Of a stretch of 12,419 nucleotides of DNA, positions 6,425-12,419 are shown piece by piece. The notes below the pieces were generated by a model. That model did not search any database, had not been told where the DNA came from, and saw only the letters and a list, made by a program, of their open reading frames with translations. A program made the position numbers and the translations under genes. Source of the stretch: an alpha proteobacterium 3107 (GTDB lineage: Bacteria; Pseudomonadota; Alphaproteobacteria; Rhodobacterales; Rhodobacteraceae). The stretch is taken from assembly GCA_001483205.1 (NCBI GenBank), contig JPPB01000249.1, forward strand, positions 1-12,419. Direction: 5' to 3'. Numbering within the stretch: the first letter of the stretch is position 1; each line of letters begins with the position of its first letter.

Positions 6425-7587
6425 CGGAAATGGTTTATGGCGCAGTTCCCGTGCAGCGGGGCGAGCCGATTCTGCCGCGCTGGTGGCGCACCATCGATAA
6501 GCTGACCCTCTGGCTGGTGCTGATCCTGTGCAGTATCGGCCTGCTTTTGGGGTGGGCGTCGTCCCCGCCCCTGGCCGCTCATAACGGGCTGGAGCCATTC
6601 TATTATGTCAAGCGGCAGTTTGCTTTCGGGGCCATGGCGCTGATCGCCATGGTGCTGATGTCGATGATGTCGCCCGATCTGGTGCGCAGGCTGGGGATCA
6701 TCGGCTTTGCTGCCGCCCTGATCGGCCTGATGCTCCTGCCGTTTTTCGGCACCGATTTCGGCAAGGGGGCGACACGGTGGTATTCGCTGGGCTTTGGCTC
6801 GGTTCAGCCCTCGGAGTTTCTTAAGCCCGGTTTCGTGGTCCTGACCGCCTGGCTGATGGCCGCAAGCCAACAGGCAAACGGCCCGCCCGGCAAGGTGATC
6901 TCACTGGCGGTTGCGCTGCTGATCACCGGGTTTCTGACCATGCAGCCCGATTTTGGCCAGGCCGTTCTGATCCTGTTCGGCTGGGGGGTGATATATTTCG
7001 TTGCCGGTGCGCCGGTGCTGCTGATATTCGCCATGGCGGGGCTGGCGGTGTCCGGCGGCGTGGTTGCCTATCAGAACTCAGAGCATTTCGCCCGCCGGAT
7101 CGACGGTTTCCTGTCCACCGAGATCGACCCCACCACCCAGATCGGCTATGCCACCAACGCCATTCGCGAGGGCGGATTTTTCGGCGTCGGTGTCGGCGAG
7201 GGGCAGGTGAAATGGTCACTGCCCGATGCGCATACGGATTTCATCATCGCTGTGGCCGCCGAGGAATACGGGCTGGTTCTTGTGCTGCTCATCATCTCTC
7301 TTTTCGCGCTGATCACCGTGCGCTCTCTGATCCGTCTGATGCGCGAGCGTGACCCGTTCATCCGGCTGGCAGGGGCCGGGCTGGTCTGCATGTTCGGCGT
7401 TCAGGCCCTTATCAATACCGGCGTTGCGGTGCGATTGCTGCCGGCAAAGGGGATGACCCTGCCGTTTGTCAGCTATGGCGGGTCGTCGCTGGTGGCGGGG
7501 GGGATCACGCTGGGGATGCTGCTGGCCTTTACCCGGACCCGACCCCAGGGCGAGATCGCCGACCATTTCATCGGTCGGGGGCGCTGA
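6421..7587 (+). CDS. ftsW: Septal SEDS glycosyltransferase FtsW
   Basis: Integral membrane SEDS-family protein that polymerises lipid II into septal glycan together with FtsI. The 388 residues fit the family. After a soluble N-terminus of about 25 residues there are roughly ten hydrophobic segments, the first at about 24-43. Family motifs are [22 protein letters not shown] (127-136), [17 protein letters not shown], the loop PDAHTDFI containing the conserved Asp of HTD (D273), and the C-terminal [17 protein letters not shown]. The order of these motifs and the dcw location favour FtsW over the elongation homologue RodA. The start [11 protein letters not shown] is supported by AGG 9 nt upstream and by the expected N-terminus of alphaproteobacterial FtsW. 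The stop overlaps the murG start by 1 bp (TGATG). Confidence 0.97.
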   Translation: MTEMVYGAVPVQRGEPILPRWWRTIDKLTLWLVLILCSIGLLLGWASSPPLAAHNGLEPFYYVKRQFAFGAMALIAMVLMSMMSPDLVRRLGIIGFAAALIGLMLLPFFGTDFGKGATRWYSLGFGSVQPSEFLKPGFVVLTAWLMAASQQANGPPGKVISLAVALLITGFLTMQPDFGQAVLILFGWGVIYFVAGAPVLLIFAMAGLAVSGGVVAYQNSEHFARRIDGFLSTEIDPTTQIGYATNAIREGGFFGVGVGEGQVKWSLPDAHTDFIIAVAAEEYGLVLVLLIISLFALITVRSLIRLMRERDPFIRLAGAGLVCMFGVQALINTGVAVRLLPAKGMTLPFVSYGGSSLVAGGITLGMLLAFTRTRPQGEIADHFIGRGR

Positions 7588-8702
7588 TGACGGGCAGAGG
7601 CGACAGGGGGCCGCTTTTGCTGATTGCCGCCGGGGGCACCGGCGGGCACATGTTTCCGGCCCAGGCTCTGGCAGAGCTGTTGCTGCGCAGGGGCTGGCGG
7701 GTGAAGCTCTCGACCGACGCGCGGGGCGCGCGCTATGCCGGGGGCTTTTCCCATGTGGTGCAGGTCGAGCAGGTGGCATCGGCCACCTTTGCGCGCGGCG
7801 GGCTGGTGGCGAAACTCGCCGCCCCGTTCCGCATCGCGGGCGGCATAGCGTCCGCAGTGGCGACGATGCGGCGCGACCGGCCCGATGTGGTCATCGGCTT
7901 TGGCGGCTATCCGACAATCCCGGCGCTGTTTGCCGCGCGTCTTCTGCGCCTGCCGCGGATGATCCATGAACAGAACGGCGTTTCGGGCCGGGTCAACAGG
8001 TTCTTCGCCCGACGGGTGCATTGCGTTTCCTGCGGCATCTGGCCTGCCGATCTGCCCGAGGGCGTGGCGGCGATCCATACCGGCAATCCGGTGCGCCGGG
8101 CAATCATGGAGCGCGAGGGTGCCCCCTATATCCCGCCGGGGGATTATCCGATGTCGATCCTGGTGATCGGTGGCAGTCAGGGCGCGCGCATCCTGTCGGA
8201 CATGGTGCCGGGGGCAATCGCCGCCCTGCCCGACGGGATACGGCACCACCTGCGCGTTTCCCATCAGGCGCGGGCGCAGGACTGCGACCGGGTGCGTGCC
8301 TTTTATGCCGATCACGGCATTGATGCGGATGTGCGCACGTTCTTTACCGACATCCCCCGCCGGATGGGAGAGGCGCAACTGGTGATCAGCCGGGCGGGTG
8401 CGTCATCGGTCGCCGACATCAGTGCAATCGGCCGCCCGGCAATCCTGATCCCGTTTGCCCGCGCCACCGGGGACCATCAGACCGCCAATGCCCGCGCGCT
8501 GGTGCAGGCGGGCGCGGCGGTGATGATCCCCGAATCGGCCCTTGCGCCGGATATGCTGGCCGGGCAGATACGGATGATCTTTGACCAGCCGAAGGCGGCG
8601 ACGAAAATGGCGAATGCGGCGCGGGAATATGCCCGGCCCGGCGCGACTGAGGCACTGGCGGAACTGGTCGAGGGTCTGGCGGCAGGGGAACGGGCGGCAT
8701 GA
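7587..8702 (+). CDS. murG: Lipid II synthase MurG (UDP-GlcNAc:lipid I GlcNAc transferase)
   Basis: Peripheral inner-membrane GT-B glycosyltransferase that adds GlcNAc to lipid I on the cytoplasmic face, forming lipid II for FtsW/FtsI. It has 371 residues (E. coli 355). The N-terminal glycine-rich loop [10 protein letters not shown] is at residues 16-25, followed by [30 protein letters not shown] and TGNPVR. The C-terminal domain begins near LVIGGSQGA (G195-A200) and contains [24 protein letters not shown] with [10 protein letters not shown], the UDP-GlcNAc binding region. All motifs expected in the family are intact. Its ATG shares one base with the ftsW stop, and a run of five G (7577-7581) just before may serve as ribosome binding site. 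The 3' end overlaps murC as ATGA. Confidence 0.97.
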   Translation: MTGRGDRGPLLLIAAGGTGGHMFPAQALAELLLRRGWRVKLSTDARGARYAGGFSHVVQVEQVASATFARGGLVAKLAAPFRIAGGIASAVATMRRDRPDVVIGFGGYPTIPALFAARLLRLPRMIHEQNGVSGRVNRFFARRVHCVSCGIWPADLPEGVAAIHTGNPVRRAIMEREGAPYIPPGDYPMSILVIGGSQGARILSDMVPGAIAALPDGIRHHLRVSHQARAQDCDRVRAFYADHGIDADVRTFFTDIPRRMGEAQLVISRAGASSVADISAIGRPAILIPFARATGDHQTANARALVQAGAAVMIPESALAPDMLAGQIRMIFDQPKAATKMANAAREYARPGATEALAELVEGLAAGERAA

Positions 8703-10111
8703 GCGCGGCGGCAACCAAACTTCCCGTCGGCATGGGGCCGGTTCATTTCGTCGGCATTGGTGGCATCGGCATGTCGGGCATTGCCGAGGTGCTGCTGGAT
8801 CATGGCTATCCGGTGCAGGGATCAGACCTGAAGAGCAGCCGGATCACCGAACGCCTGCAAGAACTGGGCGCAAAGGTTTTCACCGGTCAGCGCGCCGAAA
8901 ATCTGGACGGGGCAGAGGTGGTTGTCATCTCATCGGCCATCCGGCCCGGCAACCCCGAGCTGGAGGCAGCGCGGGCGCGCGGCCTGCCTGTGGTGCGCCG
9001 GGCCGAGATGCTGGCCGAACTCATGCGCCTGAAGTCGAATGTCGCGGTTGCGGGCACCCATGGCAAGACGACCACCACAACCATGGTGGCGACGCTGCTG
9101 GAGGCAGGCGGCTTTGACCCGACGGTGATCAATGGCGGTGTCATCCACGCCTATGGCTCGAACGCGCGCATGGGGCGGGGCGAGTGGATGGTGGTTGAGG
9201 CCGACGAATCCGACGGCACCTTTAACCGGCTGCCCGCGACCATCGCGATTGTCACCAATATCGACCCGGAACATATGGAGCACTGGGGCAGTTTCGACGC
9301 CCTGCGCCAGGGGTTTGCCGATTTCGTCTCGAATATCCCGTTCTACGGGCTGGCGGTCTGCTGCACCGATCATCCGGAGGTTCAGGCGCTGGTGGGCCGG
9401 GTGACGGACCGGCGGGTGCTGACCTACGGGTTCAACGCGCAGGCCGATGTGCGGGCGGTTGACCTGGCATATGACGATGGCGGGGTTGCCCGCTTTGACG
9501 TGGCGCTTCAGGCCGAGGGGCAGGTGATCACCGGCTGCACCCTGCCCATGCCCGGCGACCATAATGTCTCTAACGCCTTGTCCGCCGTGGCGGTCGCGCG
9601 GCATCTGGGAATGAGCAAGGACGGGATTCGCACGGCGCTGGCCGCGTTTCGGGGCGTCAATCGCCGTTTCACCACGGTGGGCACCTATGAGGGCGTTCCG
9701 ATCATCGACGATTATGCCCATCATCCGGTCGAGATTGCGGCGGTGCTGAAGGCCGCACGCCAATGCTGCCGGGGCCGGGTGATCGCCGTGCATCAGCCGC
9801 ACCGTTACACCCGCCTGTCGATGTTGTTCGATGATTTCTGCGCCTGTTTCAACGAGGCCGACATTATTGGCGTCGCCGGGGTGTTCGCGGCGGGCGAGGA
9901 ACCGATCCCGGGGGCGACGCGCGATGATCTGCTGGCCGGGCTGGTCCGCAGCGGCCATCGGGACGCGCGCCCGGTGGAAGACGAGGCAGGGCTGGCAAAG
10001 CTGGTGCGGTCAGAGGCCCGGCCCGGCGATATTGTCGTCTGTCTGGGCGCGGGGTCAATCACCGCCTGGGCGAACGCGCTGCCCCGGCGGCTTGCGGGCC
10101 TTGCGGAATAG
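8699..10111 (+). CDS. murC: UDP-MurNAc:L-alanine ligase MurC
   Basis: Cytoplasmic ATP-dependent ligase that adds L-Ala to UDP-MurNAc, the first peptide step and the one that uses the MurB product. The 470 residues are close to the usual 460-490. It shows the N-terminal Rossmann motif [18 protein letters not shown] (G19-G24), [13 protein letters not shown], the ATP loop [10 protein letters not shown] at 118-127 (K123), [42 protein letters not shown] and the C-terminal [15 protein letters not shown] with GIGGIGMSG distinguishes MurC from MurD/E/F and from Mpl. The ATG overlaps the murG stop by four bases. The next gene begins 9 bp after the stop, so it is probably on the same message. Confidence 0.97.
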   Translation: MSAAATKLPVGMGPVHFVGIGGIGMSGIAEVLLDHGYPVQGSDLKSSRITERLQELGAKVFTGQRAENLDGAEVVVISSAIRPGNPELEAARARGLPVVRRAEMLAELMRLKSNVAVAGTHGKTTTTTMVATLLEAGGFDPTVINGGVIHAYGSNARMGRGEWMVVEADESDGTFNRLPATIAIVTNIDPEHMEHWGSFDALRQGFADFVSNIPFYGLAVCCTDHPEVQALVGRVTDRRVLTYGFNAQADVRAVDLAYDDGGVARFDVALQAEGQVITGCTLPMPGDHNVSNALSAVAVARHLGMSKDGIRTALAAFRGVNRRFTTVGTYEGVPIIDDYAHHPVEIAAVLKAARQCCRGRVIAVHQPHRYTRLSMLFDDFCACFNEADIIGVAGVFAAGEEPIPGATRDDLLAGLVRSGHRDARPVEDEAGLAKLVRSEARPGDIVVCLGAGSITAWANALPRRLAGLAE

Positions 10112-10120
10112 GCCGCGCCG

Positions 10121-10378
10121 ATGACGCTTTCCCTCGCGCTTGCCTGCCTGTGGTTCATCGCCGCGAACATGATCGCGATTTTCCCGAGCCGGGACAGGCA
10201 CTGGAAGGCCGCTTACGGGCTGATCGCGGTCGGTGTTCCGCTTTTGGGTTTCGTGATCTTTGAGAACGGGCCATGGGTCGGGCTGATCATTCTGATGGCC
10301 GGGGCCTCGATCCTGCGCTGGCCGCTGATTTACCTGCTCAGGCGGCTGCGCGGGCTGGCCGGACGGGGGCGGCAGTGA
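10121..10378 (+). CDS. DUF2484 family small membrane protein
   Basis: 85-residue hydrophobic protein that resembles DUF2484, a family of unknown function known from Rhodobacterales at this same place between murC and murB (family assignment from memory of its pattern). Three hydrophobic segments are visible: about 3-21, 31-47 and 50-73, the last split by Arg66 and Pro68. Charged loop PSRDRHWK lies between the first two, and the tail [11 protein letters not shown] is strongly basic, so the C-terminus probably faces the cytoplasm. There is no signal peptidase motif or catalytic motif. It starts 9 bp after murC with no strong ribosome binding site, and its TGA overlaps the murB GTG as GTGA. Conserved position suggests a role linked to wall synthesis or coupling of murB translation; function is not known. 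Confidence 0.85.
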   Translation: MTLSLALACLWFIAANMIAIFPSRDRHWKAAYGLIAVGVPLLGFVIFENGPWVGLIILMAGASILRWPLIYLLRRLRGLAGRGRQ

Positions 10379-11313
10379 TTGCGGCGGCCCTGCGCGGCCC
10401 GCTGACCCGGAACCGGGCGCTGGCCGATCTGACCTGGCTGCGCACCGGCGGCCCGGCGGATATGTTCTTTCAGCCTGCGGATACGGACGATCTGGCCGCT
10501 TTTCTGGCCGCCTTGCCGGGGGATGTGCCGGTCTTTCCGATGGGGGTCGGCTCTAACCTGATCGTGCGCGACGGGGGGGTGCGCGGCGCGGTGATCCGCC
10601 TCGGCCGGGGGTTCAGCAAGGTCACCATTGACGGCGCGCAGGTGACGGCGGGCGCAGGCGCGCTTGATGCCCATGTCGCGCGCAAAGCGGCAGAGGCAGG
10701 GGTTGATCTGACCTTTCTGCGCACCATCCCCGGCACGGTCGGCGGCGCGGTGCGGATGAACGCGGGTTGCTATGGGGCCTATGTCGCCGATGTGTTCAGG
10801 GGGGCCAAAGCAATCACCCGCGCCGGGCAAATCGTGGAACTGACGGCGAAAGACCTGAATTTCCGCTATCGCCAAACCGATCTGCCCGAGGGCTGGGTGA
10901 TCATTGAGGCCATGTTTGAGGGGCGGCAGGGCGATCCGCAGGCGCTGGCGGAACGGATGGCAGAGCAGGTCGCCCGGCGCAACGCGACCCAACCGGTGAA
11001 GGAACGCACGGCGGGCAGCACCTTTCGCAATCCCGCCGGGGGCAGCTCGACCGGCAGGGCGGGCGAGAGCCACGCGCTGAAAGCCTGGAAGCTGATTGAT
11101 GAGGCCGGTCTGCGGGGCGCACGGGTGGGCGGCGCGCAAATGTCGCCCAAACATCCGAATTTCATGGTCAATACCGGTGGCGCGCGGGCCTCTGATCTGG
11201 AAAAACTGGGGGAACTGGTCAGAAAGGGGGTTTTCCGGCACAGCGGAATGACGCTAGAGTGGGAGATCATGCGCGTGGGCGACCCCGCAATGGACACCCC
11301 CGCGCCGGAATAA
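10375..11313 (+). CDS. murB: UDP-N-acetylenolpyruvoylglucosamine reductase MurB
   Basis: FAD- and NADPH-dependent cytoplasmic enzyme that reduces UDP-GlcNAc-enolpyruvate to UDP-MurNAc, the substrate of MurC. I choose GTG 10375 (312 residues), because the conserved sequence begins with [19 protein letters not shown] soon after it and the GTG overlaps the DUF2484 stop as GTGA with GGGG (10366-10369) upstream. The frame is open back to an ATG at 10273, but that extension would overlap DUF2484 by about 100 bp and reads as an Ala/Gly/Arg-rich shadow. Motifs: [12 protein letters not shown] (FAD binding), [24 protein letters not shown] with R166, GSTFRNP with the proton-donating S215, HPNFMVNTG, and terminal LEWEIMRVG with E297. 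The [10 protein letters not shown] form and lack of the long tyrosine loop of E. coli MurB indicate type II. Confidence 0.95.
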   Translation: MIAAALRGPLTRNRALADLTWLRTGGPADMFFQPADTDDLAAFLAALPGDVPVFPMGVGSNLIVRDGGVRGAVIRLGRGFSKVTIDGAQVTAGAGALDAHVARKAAEAGVDLTFLRTIPGTVGGAVRMNAGCYGAYVADVFRGAKAITRAGQIVELTAKDLNFRYRQTDLPEGWVIIEAMFEGRQGDPQALAERMAEQVARRNATQPVKERTAGSTFRNPAGGSSTGRAGESHALKAWKLIDEAGLRGARVGGAQMSPKHPNFMVNTGGARASDLEKLGELVRKGVFRHSGMTLEWEIMRVGDPAMDTPAPE

Positions 11314-11325
11314 TGAATGATTTCA

Positions 11326-11344
11326 GGGGCCGCAGGCAGGCCCC
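11326..11344. repeat. Small hairpin between murB and ddl
   Basis: GGGGCC (11326-11331) and GGCCCC (11339-11344) form a perfect 6-bp stem with a 7-nt loop, 12 bp after the murB stop. No T tract follows, so it is not a clear terminator. It lies in the 84-bp leader before the chosen ddl start. Confidence 0.4.
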
Positions 11345-11386
11345 GAAGCATCAGCACGGCCCATGGCGGGACCGGGCGCACAAAAC

Positions 11387-11392
11387 GAGAGG
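11387..11392 (+). promoter_or_regulatory. Ribosome binding site of ddl
   Basis: GAGAGG, 5 nt before ATG 11398. It supports this ATG over the in-frame ATG at 11317, which has no comparable purine run upstream. Confidence 0.6.
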
Positions 11393-11397
11393 CGGGT

Positions 11398-12312
11398 ATG
11401 TCGGGCAGGGCTACCCCAAAAGTGGCGGTTCTGATGGGCGGGCCTTCGGCGGAACGCGAGGTTTCGCTGTCGTCCGGGCGTGAATGCGCCGCCGCACTCA
11501 GGGGCGAAGGGTATGAGGTGGCCGAACTGGATGCAGGCCCGGACCTGGCCGCGCGCCTTGACGACCTGAAGCCCGATGTCGCCTTCAATGCCCTGCATGG
11601 CCGTTGGGGAGAGGACGGTTGTGCGCAGGGCATCCTCGAATGGCTCTGCATCCCCTATACCCATTCCGGCGTTCTGGCCTCGGCGCTGGCGATGGACAAA
11701 CAGCGTTCCAAGGCGGCTTATCGCGCGGCGGGCCTGCCGGTAGCGGACAGCGCCCTTTATGCGCGGGCTGAGGTCGCCGCCGCCCATGTCATGGCCCCGC
11801 CCTATGTGGTGAAACCGAACAACGAAGGCTCTTCTGTCGGTATCCGTATCGTGCCCGCATTCGCGAACACGCCGCCGGTGCTTTCCGATGACATGCCGGA
11901 CCGGGTGATGGCAGAGGCCTATGTGCCGGGGCGAGAGCTGACCGTGACGGTGATGGGGGATCGGGCGCTGACCGTCACCGATATTCTGACCGATGGCTGG
12001 TATGACTATCACGCCAAATATGCGGCGGGCGGGTCGCGGCATGTTCTGCCTGCCGACATTCCGGCAGAGGTGTTTGACGCCTGTATGGACTATGCGCGCC
12101 GGGCGCATCAGGCGCTTGGCTGCCGGGGGATCAGCCGCACGGATTTCCGCTGGGATGAGGCCCGTGGCCGCGATGGTCTTGTGCTGCTGGAAACCAATAC
12201 GCAGCCGGGGATGACCCCCACGTCGCTGTCGCCGGAACAGGCCCGGCATTGCGGCATCGGGTTCGGTGCCTTGTGCCGGTGGCTGGTGGAGGATGCCTCA
12301 TGCGCGCGCTAA
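11398..12312 (+). CDS. ddl: D-alanine--D-alanine ligase Ddl
   Basis: ATP-grasp enzyme making D-Ala-D-Ala, the dipeptide used by MurF. From ATG 11398 the protein has 304 residues, close to E. coli DdlB (306). The frame stays open to ATG 11317, but those 27 extra residues (starting [11 protein letters not shown]) look like leader sequence, and the family normally starts a few residues before [19 protein letters not shown]. Further motifs: [50 protein letters not shown], the omega-loop YDYHAKY (202-208), and SRTDFRWDE with R247 and D249. The metal-binding [15 protein letters not shown] contains E265 and N267. The YDYHAKY tyrosines favour D-Ala over D-lactate or D-Ser as second substrate. The 84 bp after murB is the largest spacing in the second block. 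The 3' end overlaps ftsQ by 13 bp. Confidence 0.95.
   Translation: MSGRATPKVAVLMGGPSAEREVSLSSGRECAAALRGEGYEVAELDAGPDLAARLDDLKPDVAFNALHGRWGEDGCAQGILEWLCIPYTHSGVLASALAMDKQRSKAAYRAAGLPVADSALYARAEVAAAHVMAPPYVVKPNNEGSSVGIRIVPAFANTPPVLSDDMPDRVMAEAYVPGRELTVTVMGDRALTVTDILTDGWYDYHAKYAAGGSRHVLPADIPAEVFDACMDYARRAHQALGCRGISRTDFRWDEARGRDGLVLLETNTQPGMTPTSLSPEQARHCGIGFGALCRWLVEDASCAR
12288..12292 (+). promoter_or_regulatory. Ribosome binding site of ftsQ inside ddl
   Basis: GGAGG inside the last codons of ddl, 7 nt before ATG 12300, is the best Shine-Dalgarno match in the window. It fixes the ftsQ start and predicts efficient independent initiation. ATG 12293 in another frame is too close to it. Confidence 0.75.
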
Positions 12313-12419
12313 GGCGCACCCCCCGGCGCGGGCGCAGGCGCGACCCGGCCCCGTCGCGGCTGGCCTATCGGCTTGAGCGGCTGCGCCTGTCGCCCGGTTT
12401 CCGGCGCCTGATCTTTTCC
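12300..12419 (+). CDS. ftsQ: Cell division protein FtsQ, N-terminal part, 3' truncated by window edge
   Basis: The first 40 codons of a frame that remains open at the right edge. The product is strongly basic ([15 protein letters not shown]), followed by [21 protein letters not shown] and the beginning of a hydrophobic stretch (LIFS). This is what is expected of the cytoplasmic tail and start of the transmembrane helix of a bitopic divisome scaffold protein, and DPAPSR...YR.ERL matches alphaproteobacterial FtsQ as I know it. The POTRA and beta domains are outside the window. The gene overlaps ddl by 13 bp, and ddl-ftsQ is the normal order in dcw clusters. Identification rests on the tail and on position, as only a fragment is visible. 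Confidence 0.88.
   Translation, partial: MRALRRTPRRGRRRDPAPSRLAYRLERLRLSPGFRRLIFS

Noticed and set aside
8930..9958. Long minus-strand open frame opposite murC (342 codons)
   Set aside because: Same third-position GC effect; the + strand frame carries all the MurC motifs.
10273..10374. N-terminal extension of MurB
   Set aside because: It overlaps almost half of the DUF2484 gene and does not resemble MurB N-termini.
11323..12249. Long minus-strand open frame opposite ddl (308 codons)
   Set aside because: Arg/His/Gly-rich shadow with no recognisable fold signature.

Overview
The window is a continuous stretch of the dcw (division and cell wall) cluster, all on the + strand. It reads ftsI (3' end) - murE - murF - mraY - murD - [361 bp without a recognised gene] - ftsW - murG - murC - DUF2484 - murB - ddl - ftsQ (5' end). 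High G+C, strong G/C bias at third codon positions, alphaproteobacterial gene order and a DUF2484 gene between murC and murB together point to the Rhodobacterales (Rhodobacter/Paracoccus/Roseobacter relatives). I cannot name genus or species from sequence alone.

Region 1 (1-6059) is a tightly packed block. FtsI supplies the septal transpeptidase. MurE, MurF and MurD extend the UDP-MurNAc peptide, and MraY loads the finished precursor onto undecaprenyl phosphate to give lipid I. Genes overlap (ftsI/murE by 8 bp, murE/murF by ATGA), abut (mraY/murD) or lie 12 bp apart (murF/mraY), which implies a polycistronic message with translational coupling.

Region 2 (6060-6420) is the only sizeable gap. 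It contains several inverted repeats, a short terminator-like hairpin just after murD, two adjacent strong hairpins followed by a G-rich tail, a long-range inverted repeat that is incompatible with the local hairpins, a tandem decamer, and a possible 7-codon ORF whose stop overlaps the ftsW start. This is the least explained part of the window.

Region 3 (6421-12419) is again compact: FtsW (SEDS glycosyltransferase), MurG (lipid II synthesis), MurC (first amino-acid ligase), a small DUF2484 membrane protein, MurB (UDP-MurNAc formation), Ddl (D-Ala-D-Ala supply for MurF) and the first 40 residues of FtsQ (divisome scaffold). Overlaps are 1 bp, ATGA, GTGA and 13 bp. The likely starts of murB (GTG 10375) and ddl (ATG 11398) lie inside their longest open frames.

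All key catalytic motifs I looked for are present and I see no broken gene, mobile element, CRISPR array or RNA gene. Apart from the murD-ftsW gap and the DUF2484 gene, this is an ordinary, conserved region, and I found no clear new multi-gene system.
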